64,000 nt of DNA from CAWCDJ01 sp963794265 (GTDB lineage Bacteria > Acidobacteriota > Terriglobia > Bryobacterales > Bryobacteraceae): assembly GCA_963794265.1 (NCBI GenBank), contig CAWCDJ010000003.1, positions 1,922,001 to 1,986,000 of the forward strand, given 5' to 3'. Shown here in pieces: positions 54,230 through 64,000 of this stretch. The stretch's first letter is position 1, and each line of letters starts with the position of its first letter. The notes beneath the pieces were generated by a model that was not told where the DNA came from, made no database searches, and saw only the letters and a program-made list of their open reading frames with translations. The translations under genes were made by a program, and so were the position numbers.

Positions 54230-57043
54230 GTGAGGCAGGTGGCGCTGGCGCCGGTGATCTCAATGACACTCAACAGTGATGTCTGGAGCGGTTTCAGCAA
54301 GGATTTGAAGGAAAGGACCGTCCATTTCACCGGCGAACTCGCCAGCGGATGGAAGGATCTGTCCGGCCTCATTGAGGTCCAAAGGCAGACTTTCGCGTCG
54401 GTCACAGGCCCTGATCGCATGGCGGGACGCCCCCAGGACCTCGAGGCGTTTTTCGCGAATGCCGCGCCAGCGCTTCTGGCAGACCCGCTTGCGGCGTACG
54501 GACAGAAGAGGCCGCTGCAGCGTTCCATAGGCGCGATGGAGGAGCACGAGTCGTCAGTCGTCGACCTGTTGCGCCGGCTTCCACGAGTTGACGAACTAAC
54601 TGGCAAAGAAATCGTCGAGATTACCGGTATCGATCGCCGCTCACCGAGGGGAATCTGGCGATCCCTACGTCAGAAGCGTAAGGCAATTCATCTTCGGGAC
54701 GTGATCTCGTCACACTTCCAGAGTATGGTCCTGGAACGAGCAGCCCTTGATGGCGCATTTCAACTCGTGCTGGCTGAGACTGCTTTGCACCTTCTTGTGC
54801 CTTGGCAAACTTTGCGGCGCGCGTTTCTCTCGGAGATCACTCAATCGGAACACGACAGGACGGACCTGGACGGGGCGCGCAGATGGTGGACCGATGTTGC
54901 GGATCGACTCCAGCGGCGGGCGACAGCCCTCCTGACGCGGTACGATACTTGGGCGGAATCGATCTCGCCGGCCGTCGCTAAGGCGTTGGTTCGTAGACCA
55001 TATCCTACCTCCCAGCGCAGGCGTATCAGTTGGGACAAGGAGCACCAAAGGCATATCAGTTTCTGGTCGCGCCAGCAGCGCGCGGTTCGATCCGTGATCG
55101 ACCTGGAACTTCACCTTTCGAGCCTGGCACAAATTGCGACTCGCGAGACCATCACAAGCATCGATGCACTGGACCTCGAGCACACGGAACTCATTCAGGA
55201 ACTGGACGCCGCGATCGGCTGGCTGGAGCAATGGCATGATCGCCCGGATTCCAAGTCATTTCCCCAGCCGAAGGCCAGGCTCCTGTCTTGCGACGAACGG
55301 CTGGCGGAGTGGTTGCGGCGAACTTCGGGCGCGGCGCGCCAGGAGCTAGCCGTCGCAATCGAGACCGTAGAACCCAGGACGCCGCTGCCGGGATGGCGCA
55401 AGCCCTGGCGCGATCTCGAACCGGCGAGAGTGTTTCTTGCGGCGTTGTCTGCGGCGGGTGCACCGATTATGGAGGCTGGGCTGCGGGAGGCCGAGGCAGT
55501 GCACCGCGCGGTGGTCAGGGAGATTGAACGCGCTCGCGAAGTCGTCGAATTCGGGTTTGAAACCGCGCACCTGGAGCGCGGAGCGAGCCAGGCTTTTGCC
55601 GGCGAAGCCGTCAGAAATGCTCTGACGCTTCTGACCTTCCAGAAGGGAGTCACGTCTGAGATTCGTCCAGCGGCTGAGAACAGCGCCGCTCACGCGATAG
55701 CCGCCGTGCTGCTGGAATGCGGCATCGCTCTGGAGAGAAACCGGATTGGCCTGCTGGCCCACGTCACACGCCGGCGGGGTCGTGAGGCATTCCGTCAGCT
55801 TCGTGGGGTTGCAGAGAAGGGCATACAGACCGCGTCACGCCGAGTGTGGGCAGGCGCCAGGCACGCCTATCGATGGGCATTGCTCAAAATCGGGTGGATC
55901 GCATCTCCCCGGCAAGCCGCGGTACCGGTAATACGGCGAGCCGACCTCGGTGAGGCCCTGGAGGTCCAGTTTCATGCGCGCAACCTGCCTATGATTTATC
56001 GGCGGCTTTTTCGCCTGGCGCCGGTCGAGGATCCCAGATTCCTCGTCGGGCGAGAAGCCGAGATGGCCGGATTCGCGGATGCGCTCCAGTCCTGGCAGGC
56101 AGGCAAGGGGGCCTCCGTCATTGTCGTTGGCGCGCGTGGCAGCGGCAAGACCAGTTTGATCAATTGCGCCGCCACAGGAGTGTTTGCCCAGTGTGAGTTG
56201 GTCCGAGGACAGTTCTGCGAGAGGCTGCAGACGCAAGAGCAGATGACGGGATTCGTCCGAGCTCTGTTGAAGGTTGCCACCGATGTGGATGTCACTGCTG
56301 CGCTGGGCGAACGTCGGCGCGTGGTCCTGGTGGAGGAATTCGAGCGGACCTTCCTGCGCACGGTGAACGGGTTCGCGGCCTTGCGAGTGTTGCTCGACCT
56401 GATGTATTCCACCGGGCGCAGTACGCTGTGGGTTTTCAGCGTCAACGAGACTGCCTACCGATATCTAAACGCGGTGGTCGGCCTCGGACGGCACTTCTCT
56501 CACCGCATCAACGCCATGTCGGTCAGACAGGAGGATCTGACGAGCGCTATCCTGCAGCGGCACGGCTTGTCCGGACTGCGACTCGAATTTGCGCCTCTCC
56601 CGGAGGAAGACCCGAGAGTGAGCGGCGTCCGCCGGTTCTTGGGCTTTGAGCAAGATCCGCAAAGGCTCTTTCTGGATGCGCTCTACGAGCAATCTGAAGG
56701 GATTTTCCGCGCGGCGTTCGAACTCTGGCAAGGCTCGATCGAACGCGTCGAGGGAGGCGTCGTTCATATGCGGCAGCCACTCGCGCCGGACTACCTCAGG
56801 TTGGCGGCGGAGATGACGCTGGAGGACTGCTTCATGTTGAAGGCCATCCTCCAACACGGCAGTCTCACGGCGGAAGAACTCGCCCACGTATTGGCGACGA
56901 CCAGGGAGGAGACCGTGCGTCAGTTGGAGCGGCTCAATCTGCTGGAGGTGCTGGAACCAGAGCCGGCAGGCCCTGGCGTGCGAGTGCGCCCCGAGGCCGG
57001 GAAGTTGGTGCGCGAAACGCTGAGCCGCCGGAATCTGCTTTAG
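54230..57043 (+). CDS. Large P-loop ATPase of unknown function linked to MscS channels
   Basis: The 937-residue protein has a mostly helical N-terminal 600 residues without a family I recognise. A P-loop domain begins with FLVGREAEMAGF near 603; Walker A is GARGSGKT at 634-641 and Walker B is RRVVLVEEFERTF. The last 100 residues resemble a winged helix (AEELAHVLATTREETVRQLERLNLL). The pattern suggests a STAND/Orc-like signalling NTPase. It is followed 17 nt later by an MscS gene and another MscS 100 nt on. GTG at 54230 is the longest start; ATG at 54263 is possible. A role in controlling those channels is inference. Confidence 0.7.
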   Translation: MRQVALAPVISMTLNSDVWSGFSKDLKERTVHFTGELASGWKDLSGLIEVQRQTFASVTGPDRMAGRPQDLEAFFANAAPALLADPLAAYGQKRPLQRSIGAMEEHESSVVDLLRRLPRVDELTGKEIVEITGIDRRSPRGIWRSLRQKRKAIHLRDVISSHFQSMVLERAALDGAFQLVLAETALHLLVPWQTLRRAFLSEITQSEHDRTDLDGARRWWTDVADRLQRRATALLTRYDTWAESISPAVAKALVRRPYPTSQRRRISWDKEHQRHISFWSRQQRAVRSVIDLELHLSSLAQIATRETITSIDALDLEHTELIQELDAAIGWLEQWHDRPDSKSFPQPKARLLSCDERLAEWLRRTSGAARQELAVAIETVEPRTPLPGWRKPWRDLEPARVFLAALSAAGAPIMEAGLREAEAVHRAVVREIERAREVVEFGFETAHLERGASQAFAGEAVRNALTLLTFQKGVTSEIRPAAENSAAHAIAAVLLECGIALERNRIGLLAHVTRRRGREAFRQLRGVAEKGIQTASRRVWAGARHAYRWALLKIGWIASPRQAAVPVIRRADLGEALEVQFHARNLPMIYRRLFRLAPVEDPRFLVGREAEMAGFADALQSWQAGKGASVIVVGARGSGKTSLINCAATGVFAQCELVRGQFCERLQTQEQMTGFVRALLKVATDVDVTAALGERRRVVLVEEFERTFLRTVNGFAALRVLLDLMYSTGRSTLWVFSVNETAYRYLNAVVGLGRHFSHRINAMSVRQEDLTSAILQRHGLSGLRLEFAPLPEEDPRVSGVRRFLGFEQDPQRLFLDALYEQSEGIFRAAFELWQGSIERVEGGVVHMRQPLAPDYLRLAAEMTLEDCFMLKAILQHGSLTAEELAHVLATTREETVRQLERLNLLEVLEPEPAGPGVRVRPEAGKLVRETLSRRNLL

Positions 57044-57060
57044 AAAGGAAGAATGTGTTG

Positions 57061-57903
57061 ATGTATCCCAACTGTTTCGCCATTCTCATGTTGCAGGAGA
57101 TTCCCCACGTGGATCTGCTCCGGTATTTCACTCTCAACCGGATCGCGGGCGTCCTCCTGATCTTCGCCGTCGCCTGGCTCCTGATCCGTTATGCCACTAG
57201 ATTCCTCGATCTGCTCAGCCTTCGCGGTCCACGCGCTCGGTTCGCAGTGAAATGGATCGAGCCCGTGCTGCGCATCGGCTTATGGTTTCTGGCCGGATTC
57301 ATGTCATTCGACATCCTCGCCCCTTCCAGGGAGACGTTCATTGCGGCAGTAGGTTCAGTGGCCATCGCCATTGGTCTCGGAGCGCAGGATCTCATCAAGA
57401 ACCTCGTCGGCGGACTCGTCGTCGTGGCCGATCGCCCGTATCAGCTAGGCGATCGAGTCCAAATCGGCGGGGCATCCGGCGAGATCGATCACATCGGGCT
57501 GCGCAGCACCAAGCTCACCACTTTTGGGGACACGCGGGTTACCATCCCCAACTCGGACATCCTCACCATGGAGGTCTTCAACTCAAATTCAGGTGTGCCG
57601 GACTGCCAGGTGGCGACGGACGTATTCCTGCCACCCGATACGGACCCCGCTATCGCGTCACGGATTGGATACGAAGCAGCTTACACCTCTCCGTTCACGT
57701 ATCTGTCAAAGCCAGTCACCGTGCTGATCATCGACGAGTTCGACCGGTTCCCGTACGTGAGAGTGAAGATCAAGGCTTACGTGTTCGACCATCGATACCA
57801 GCCGCAGATGCAGAGCGACATCACTACGCGCGCTAAGACGGAGTTCCTGAGACGGGGGTTGTTGAAGACCTGGACTGGAAGCGAGTCTTCGAAGGCGGAC
57901 TAG
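57061..57903 (+). CDS. MscS-family channel, first of a pair
   Basis: The protein of 280 residues has three helices and the MscS core: FIAAVGSVAIAIGLGAQDLIKNLVGGLVVV, DRPYQLGDRVQIGGASGEIDHIGLRSTKL and VTIPNSDIL (roughly 95-165). The vestibule is short. ATG at 57061 has AAGGAAG nine bases upstream; GTG at 57055 is an alternative. It begins 17 nt after the P-loop gene, implying co-transcription. It may be a component of a regulated, ATPase-associated channel rather than a plain osmotic valve; that is inference from adjacency. Confidence 0.88.
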   Translation: MYPNCFAILMLQEIPHVDLLRYFTLNRIAGVLLIFAVAWLLIRYATRFLDLLSLRGPRARFAVKWIEPVLRIGLWFLAGFMSFDILAPSRETFIAAVGSVAIAIGLGAQDLIKNLVGGLVVVADRPYQLGDRVQIGGASGEIDHIGLRSTKLTTFGDTRVTIPNSDILTMEVFNSNSGVPDCQVATDVFLPPDTDPAIASRIGYEAAYTSPFTYLSKPVTVLIIDEFDRFPYVRVKIKAYVFDHRYQPQMQSDITTRAKTEFLRRGLLKTWTGSESSKAD

Positions 57904-58001
57904 CCGCATCGCTCGGGCAAATGTGCATGCCCGCTTTCCGAGAAATCGTACTCTGAAATGGAACCTCGCCCACGCGGCGGCGTTCATTGAGGGAGAATCG
58001 T

Positions 58002-58952
<951 letters not shown>

Positions 58953-58994
58953 CGGGCCGACTTCAGACTCGCGAAAGGCGATGTATCCCCGTGG

Positions 58995-60056
58995 TCAATT
59001 CGATCCAGCCTCGCGATAAGCATTCTCCAGCCTGGACCGAATCCGCTCTATTTCCCGCATCATGCCGCTGGACAGCCGGCGGGCGACCACGGCGCGCTTC
59101 ACTGACGCGAGCCAGCCGCCCAATCCGTCGGCCCGCGAGCGATTCATGTAGACCATCCAGGAGCCCCGCCCGTCAAAAGGCTCGCCGTCACCGATCAACA
59201 CGGTCAGCCCCAGTGAACCCTCGAAGTAATGGCTCGCATAAAGCTGTTTTGATGCAATCAACAACCAGTCCCTGCCGTTATGCACCTTCCGCTCAATCGC
59301 TACGTGGGTGATGCTGACCACCGGCTTAAGGCCGAATCTTTCCTTTGACCAATAAAAGAGATTCTCCGCTCCCGCTGGCGGTAGTTCCGGATAACTCATT
59401 AGATACTCGCGCAGCTCCGGCGCCAGGTCCCTGATCCACGAGAATGCATCGAGGATGCCCTGGAACTCCTCGAGGAGTAGGACTGGAGGGTCTTTGTCGT
59501 CGTAACGCATCAGAGCTGGGTTTCCGGCCCTCATGTACTCGGTAACGTACCCGATTAGCAGGTTTCGCAACAGCGACTGGGCCAGTGCCTGATGATCGGG
59601 CCGCGTCCAGTCGACCCGGCTGCGCAGACTCTGCATGGCGTCCGACGAGAGTTTCATCGCGCAGTCACCGGTGTGGCACTTCCTCAGGCCATTTACCTCG
59701 GCTGCCTCCCATGTTAGCTGCTCCAAGTCAGTGACGTCCGGAGGCCTCCCGAACTGGCCGATCTGTGTGATCTGCGGACTCCGTTTGAAGGTCGCGATGT
59801 CCCGATATTGGGTCAGGAAGAACTCCGGAGGAACGTCCAATCGCACCACGCCCACCACCCCCACTTCGCGTTCCGACTTCGATGCCAGAGTCTTCACCAG
59901 GACTTTGCCGGCGCGCAGCTTGGCGCAGTCGCTCTTCGCGAGTGGCACGAATTCCTCCATCGGCAGCGCGTCCACAGTGCCCTGCGCCCGTGCTGGTACC
60001 ACCTCCGAGATGGCCAGCGCCACGGCAAGCAACGTGCGCGGCCCATTGACGAACAT
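58995..60056 (-). CDS. Secreted conserved protein of unknown function
   Basis: From ATG at 60056 a signal peptide (RTLLAVALAISEVVPARAQ) precedes about 330 residues. Landmarks are PPEFFLTQYRDIATFK, LRKCHTGDCAMKLSSDAMQSL, DWTRPDHQALAQSLLRNLL and VTHVAIERKVHNGRDWLLIASKQLYASHYF. The CxxGxCxxKL-like motif and the last part suggest a START-like lipid-binding fold, but I cannot name a family. It follows the SYLF gene by 14 nt on the same strand, so the two are probably co-expressed envelope proteins. Confidence 0.7.
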   Translation of the reverse strand: MFVNGPRTLLAVALAISEVVPARAQGTVDALPMEEFVPLAKSDCAKLRAGKVLVKTLASKSEREVGVVGVVRLDVPPEFFLTQYRDIATFKRSPQITQIGQFGRPPDVTDLEQLTWEAAEVNGLRKCHTGDCAMKLSSDAMQSLRSRVDWTRPDHQALAQSLLRNLLIGYVTEYMRAGNPALMRYDDKDPPVLLLEEFQGILDAFSWIRDLAPELREYLMSYPELPPAGAENLFYWSKERFGLKPVVSITHVAIERKVHNGRDWLLIASKQLYASHYFEGSLGLTVLIGDGEPFDGRGSWMVYMNRSRADGLGGWLASVKRAVVARRLSSGMMREIERIRSRLENAYREAGSN

Positions 60057-60070
60057 TTGAGCCACGAGCG

Positions 60071-60757
60071 TCAGCTGGTTCGCCGGCTGGAGTATTTGTT
60101 TAGCAGCGAAATGAACTCCTTTGCCGCCGCCGGTATCGGCGTGTTCTTGTGGATGATGTCCCGATTGCTCAGCCTCTTGCCGTACAAATCGCGATTGTCG
60201 TCCAGATCGGGCCTCAGGGTCGCTCCTTGAAGGGATACACCGGCAAACACTCCGCGCGAGCGCGACCACGAGAGGATTTGCGCGTGCAGAAGCGCATCCG
60301 TTTCAGCCTTGGTGGACCGACCCACCGGACCAGCGGCAACCGAGACCCCTGCTCCTAGCGTGAACTTGCTCTTCAGGAGCCGGTCGGCGCCACGGCGGTT
60401 CATGACCAACAGGACCACATCCGTTTCCGAGCCGCCTATCTGAAACCCGAAACTGCCGCCTTCGATGCGCACCGTGCCCGGAGCCGTCCAACCGATGCCG
60501 TTCTTGTTCCGGCACGATATGTAGCCCTTGCCATATCGCGCACCGACGATGAACGCTGCTTTCTTCACCCCGGGGACCACTACTGCGCATTCCGACCGGT
60601 CGAGCAATTCCTGCGGGATCGCCCGGTCGGGCGTTTCCATGATTTCCCGAAGCACCGCCGAGGCGTCATTTAACCGGTCCACATATTCCGGCTGGGCGAA
60701 CGCCAGCCCCATACTCCATAAAGCAAGCAAAGCAGCTCTTTTCACGCATAGCTCCAT
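60071..60757 (-). CDS. SYLF/Ysc84-type lipid-binding protein, secreted
   Basis: The 228-residue protein has a signal peptide (RAALLALWSMGLAFA) and a SYLF domain: IPQELLDRSECAVVVPGVKKAAFIVGARYGKGYISCR, GSFGFQIGGSETDVVLLVMN and FTLGAGVSVAAGPVGRSTKAETDA (about 40-200). SYLF domains bind phosphoinositides in eukaryotes; bacterial ones are periplasmic or surface proteins of unknown role. ATG at 60757 starts the signal peptide; the longer frame upstream is unlike it. It heads a two-gene unit with the secreted protein at 58995. Confidence 0.88.
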   Translation of the reverse strand: MELCVKRAALLALWSMGLAFAQPEYVDRLNDASAVLREIMETPDRAIPQELLDRSECAVVVPGVKKAAFIVGARYGKGYISCRNKNGIGWTAPGTVRIEGGSFGFQIGGSETDVVLLVMNRRGADRLLKSKFTLGAGVSVAAGPVGRSTKAETDALLHAQILSWSRSRGVFAGVSLQGATLRPDLDDNRDLYGKRLSNRDIIHKNTPIPAAAKEFISLLNKYSSRRTS

Positions 60758-60934
60758 TTCAGTGTGCCGGCGAACCCTAAGCCAATTCACGCCTCTTCCA
60801 AGAACTGAACATCTCGCGCGCATGTCGCAGTATGTGCGAATTATAGCGGCTATCCGCGGGCCGGTGGGAAGGCCGCCGCCGACAAGAACCAGCCGGACGG
60901 TTAGGATCTAGTTCGTGCCCGCGGGATGAGGTGC

Positions 60935-61660
60935 CGCTGAGACCCAAGCCGGCGATTGGCGCGACACCTCAAACCGCCTTTCCTGATGAGTTCCCGCAAA
61001 GTCTCCATCTGGCAGCTGACGTTCGGCAGATCACAACGGAAATGCCTGAGGATCGTTGCGCAGGCGACGAGGCCCTCGCCCCAGCGAAGCCGTTTCCCGC
61101 ACTTGCGTCGGAGGATTACGAAAGATTGTCCGCAAAGAGGCACGATCATCGGCGCCGGACAGAGGAAGAACTCCGCGCCCGAAAATAGGACCAGGAGTGG
61201 CCTGTGGACGCCGGCAAAGGACTCAACATTGCCCCGGCGAAAGAGGAAGCTGTAGCGGAACAGAAAGAGAGATTCCCCACCGAGTAGGCGATGTACTGCG
61301 AGGACGTACAGAATCGCGAGCATATGGCTGGTTTGTCGGAGGAGCACCGGCAGCACGCCGGGAGCCGGCATCGTCGATCGATGAGGCTGGTAGCCCAACG
61401 CTTCGTCAGACAATTGAGAGCTTCGGGATCCGGCGCGGCATAGTCGGGTTGTGATCGTAAAGGAAAGGGGTGCTATTGCTTCTGCCGTAACCATTGGCCG
61501 CTTATTGGAGCTGGCTGTGGCGCTGTTTGCGACGTCCGGCTTCATTCTTTTGGGACAGGGCAGGGAGAGTGCTATTCCGAATCATGATCCTGCGCTAGAA
61601 GCTGTCTTCAGTGGCATCATAGAGGAGGTGAACGAAGTGGATTGTTGTCAGTTACCAGAA
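60935..61660. repeat. Rearranged, decaying copy of the 50.0-51.1 kb segment
   Basis: Positions about 60935-60990 and 61029-61150 match, in inverted orientation, parts of the degenerate receiver and its 3' flank (about 50420-50375 and 50120-49990). Positions about 61158-61660 match, in direct orientation, the DUF2934 end, the small gene and the secreted-protein start (about 50614-51090). Frames in the copy are broken by stops, for example TAG for Trp near 61287. It is therefore a non-functional rearranged duplication. I found no flanking insertion element. Confidence 0.75.
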
Positions 61661-61825
61661 AACGTAGTTTTCTGAGTCCTCTGCCGTCATAGCGGCCGCC
61701 GGCGACATCGTCCGCGCCGAAGCCGTGATCGTCCGTCGATCATCGGCGCCAACTCTCGCCGTTACTCGTTCTTTGGCCCCGCGATGAAACGGAGAGAATT
61801 AGCAATCAAGCCAAATCCGGCGCGT

Positions 61826-62461
61826 TCAATGCTGCGTGCACCGGTCGGCGAGGCTCTTGACCGACTCGACTTTCATCACCGTCTTGTCGTTTTGAGCATA
61901 GGTGCGGCCCCGGACTTCGACAAGGTGACCGAGGTAGCGAGCAAAGCGCTCATTTGGAAAACCAACCGGCTCCAGCGCCATCAGAAGTTTCAACTCACGT
62001 ACTCCTCGTAGGACGTAGCGCTTATCCGGGACTTCGTCAAGGCACCCGGACATGGTGGTTATTTTCGAGAGTTTAGTCGGCTCGGGTGCCTTGGTCCCGG
62101 AAACACTGCACGTCTTGGAGACCACCTTGATACTTCTCACATTCAATAGTTGGACGCCATCCTTCGGCTCGCGGCTTCCGGTCAGTTAAACCTTCTGGCC
62201 CAAATATTTAGCAAACACCTCAGCTTTGAATCCCACCGGTCTGAGCGCTGCAACCAGACGCAGGTCCTTGGGGTCGCGTAGAACATACTGGGGTCCTGGC
62301 TGTTCATCCATGCAACCGATAACGACAGCCGACGTGCTGGCGGACTTCGGCTGAGCGAGCCCAATCCGGGCGCCTATCGACAGAACGGCCAAGCAGCCAA
62401 TCAACAGCCTCTTGAACGCGAAAAGGCAATTCGCATACCGCCAATTTGATGTGCAGAACAT
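61826..62461 (-). pseudogene. Two-domain secreted protein (DUF5818-like), split by an in-frame TAA
   Basis: From ATG at 62461 a signal region (LLIGCLAVLSIGARIGLAQ) precedes GCMDEQPGPQYVLRDPKDLRL, PVGFKAEVFAKYLGQKV and then TAA at 62188. The frame continues LTGSREPKDGVQLLNVRSIKVV and a second domain, GCLDEVPDKRYVLRGVRELKLL with PVGFPNERFARYLGHLVEV, to 61826. Both halves share the pattern GCxDExPxxxYVLR...KLLxALxPVGF...FAxYLG, so this was a tandem-domain protein. The single TAA would now yield only the first half. Confidence 0.7.
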
Positions 62462-62688
62462 TCTGATTTCTCTCCTCCTCACTCGTCTCGAAACTGTTCA
62501 GAACTATTGTACTGACGCCGAAGCGTGGAGTGCTATTCGAGATCCTGGAAATCGTGGGCAGTAGCTAGAGATAACGCTGATTGGTTTTAGTGTGATGACT
62601 GCCGCCCGCGACCTCAGTTTTGCTTTTCGATGACGACAAGGGGCTCATCTTCGGGGTGGGCCGAAATGCCGTAGCGGAGATTTAACGA

Positions 62689-63605
62689 TCATGCGTCAGG
62701 CGCCTTTTCTCCGGCGAGCTTCGCCTCCGGATTCCCGGCTTGAGCGGCAGCATTTTCGAGAATGGAATTCAATTCTCCGCCGACAAGGATAGCAACGCCA
62801 AAAAGATAAAGCCAAATCATCAAAATCATCAGCGCTCCCAGTGATCCATATATCGTGTTGTAGGTATTAAAAAACGAAGGTACAAGCGCAAGCCGGCTGA
62901 GGCGATCAACCATAACAGAAAGGCGAACGTGGCGCCAGGCAGGATCCACCTCCAGCGCTGCACGCGGACATTGGGAGCAAACCTGTATATCAAGGCAAGC
63001 GCAAGAAGCACAAAGGCAACCAGGACCGGCCATTGCAGAAACGGCCAAGCTGTTTCGAAAAGCGGCTTGACTCCCACATGTGTGGCCACAAATCTGCCGA
63101 GTTGGTTGCCGTAGAGAAATATGGCGAGAGCTGATATCGTAAATACGGCGAAGGCAACCGTCAATCCGACCGCAACTGCACGGCGGCGCAGCCAAGTCCT
63201 CGCCTCCTTGACGTCATACGACGTATTCAAACCTTCGATCACCGCCACCATACCCGCCGAGGCGGACGCGAGCGCAAACGCAATTCCCAAAGACATGTTC
63301 TTGCCGCCGCTGTTGTTAGTGATTTCGCGCAGTGTGTTGGAAATCAGGTCGTAGGCCGACCACGGCAAAGCAGTTCTAAAGTACTGGAGCAGATCACGTT
63401 GAATTTCCGCACCCTTCGCCATGCGCCCCAAAATCGACGTTAGGACAATGAGCAGGGGAAAGATAGAGAAGAGAAAGAAATAAGCAAGTTCCGCCGCCCG
63501 TCCGAAGACGTTATCGACCTGTATTTTCTTCCAGAGCCGGGCTCCGACCTCGCGAAAGCCAAGTTCGGGTGCGAAGGTCAATGCAAATGTCATCCGCCGC
63601 GACAC
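62689..63605 (-). CDS. YihY/BrkB-family inner-membrane protein, with one -1 frameshift
   Basis: The first 240 residues read as a YihY/BrkB protein: AAELAYFFLFSIFPLLIVLTSIL, GMVAVIEGLNTSYDVKEARTWLRRR, and six membrane helices. Near 62873-62878 a plus-strand run of six A breaks the frame; one extra base restores SAGLRLYLRFFNTYNTIYGSL and GALMILMIWLYLFGVAILVGGELN to a TGA at 62689. The repaired protein is 305 residues. The family was once called ribonuclease BN, but it is a membrane protein of unknown role. GTG at 63605 has AGGAG six bases upstream; ATG at 63593 is possible. Confidence 0.82.
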
Positions 63606-63844
63606 AATAATCTCCTGTCCCGGTTGGACGGCGGTTGGGAGCTTGCACCGAAGATCCACGCCATTCAGGTCTCGATCTTGCCGTCCGGATCCGTAACCGC
63701 GGACACCTCACCATGGTATCCCAGGCTCCTTCGGTCGACTGATTCCAGGACCGGCCTCCTTGCCGAATGGGCCCCGAACCAGAACAGACTCGAAGCGGAT
63801 TCAATATGGGTGACGAAGCATCTTGCCTTGAGAGTCGTTCCCGA
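63606..63844. other. Intergenic stretch without supported gene
   Basis: Overlapping short frames occur on both strands but none resembles a known family or has a clear ribosome-binding site. The promoter for the YihY-like gene should be in this stretch. Confidence 0.35.
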
Positions 63845-64000
63845 TCAGCGTTCCTCAACATGACCAGCGTCAACGATGGATCCATCTGTGTTGAAAGAGC
63901 GCCAGCCACTTTCGTCGACTTCTGTTCTGGTCAGGTGTAAACGTCCGGCATTTGGCATCCGTCGCGAGAAGTCTCGGGAACCGTTCCCGCCGCCGCAACT
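63845..64000 (-). CDS. Possible C-terminal end of a gene entering from the right edge
   Basis: A minus-strand frame is open from position 64000 to a TGA at 63845. It reads GRLHLTRTEVDESGWRSFNT and then DGSIVDAGHVEER near its end. It is only about 51 codons, so it may be chance. I do not recognise it. Confidence 0.25.
   Translation of the reverse strand, partial: SCGGGNGSRDFSRRMPNAGRLHLTRTEVDESGWRSFNTDGSIVDAGHVEER

Noticed and set aside
60931..61454. Plus-strand frames across the duplicated segment as genes
   Set aside because: They read through inverted pieces of a receiver gene and broken copies of the 50-51 kb genes, so they are chance fusions.

Overview
The window is a high-GC bacterial chromosome segment dense in stress, envelope and signalling genes. 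The gene families point to an acidobacterium, probably of the Solibacter/Bryobacter type. Indicators are multiheme c-type cytochromes with long CXXCH arrays, DUF2934, paired PRC-barrel proteins, an SLC12-like permease, a CheB-CheR-PAS kinase and a split lysine-ketoglutarate reductase/saccharopine dehydrogenase. This assignment is an inference from gene content; there is no rRNA or tRNA here.

Layout. (1) 1-5.8 kb, leftward: a multiheme cytochrome fused to the start of a b-type membrane domain that runs off the left edge, then a plasma-membrane-type H+-ATPase cut in two by an ISL3-family element with 23-bp inverted repeats and an 8-bp target duplication. (2) 5.4-13.1 kb, leftward: STAS/SpoIIAA-like protein, phosphoketolase, acetate kinase, M50-CBS protease and alpha-glucan phosphorylase. 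This is a sugar-phosphate to acetyl-phosphate to acetate/ATP module plus glycogen mobilisation. Three of its enzymes carry single-base frameshifts. (3) 13.2-18.4 kb, leftward: a decayed pseudo-receiver, HtrA, BON protein, OmpA/Pal-like lipoprotein, Hsp20, a glycine-zipper stress protein and a lone receiver. (4) 18.7-25.3 kb: M48 protease, SLC12-like transporter, FtsH, DUF1614 protein. (5) 25.3-41.2 kb: PRC-barrel proteins, KdpE/KdpD-like pair, two MscS channels, trehalose-6-phosphate synthase/phosphatase, a sigma-54 activator, a degenerate receiver, a cupin, a second OmpA lipoprotein, a Vms1/baeRF-type protein and a ferritin. (6) 41.5-49.9 kb, leftward: lysine/saccharopine genes and a very large CheB-CheR-PAS histidine kinase with its NarL-type regulator. 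(7) 49.9-60.8 kb: a second degenerate receiver, DUF2934, DksA/TraR, an APC permease fused to two Usp domains, and a rightward set of a 937-residue P-loop protein with two MscS channels; two secreted proteins follow on the other strand. (8) 60.9-64 kb: a rearranged decaying copy of the 50-51 kb segment, a nonsense-split gene and a frameshifted YihY/BrkB membrane protein.

Regulation is the most striking aspect. Four perfect or near-perfect palindromes, TACTAGG-N6-CCTAGTA, occur at 28.36, 35.99, 38.34 and 49.86 kb. Each has a -10-like hexamer (TATCCT, TACGGT, TACTAT, TACAAT) exactly 21-22 nt from one end. They precede the KdpD/KdpE-like operon, the two intact degenerate receivers and the second OmpA lipoprotein. 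The degenerate receivers all have Glu where the phospho-accepting Asp should be, which could mimic permanent phosphorylation. A second conserved 28-bp AT-rich element recurs at 1.39, 18.03 and 25.25 kb, with a variant at 18.50 kb. Together these suggest a locally organised, undescribed stress regulon.
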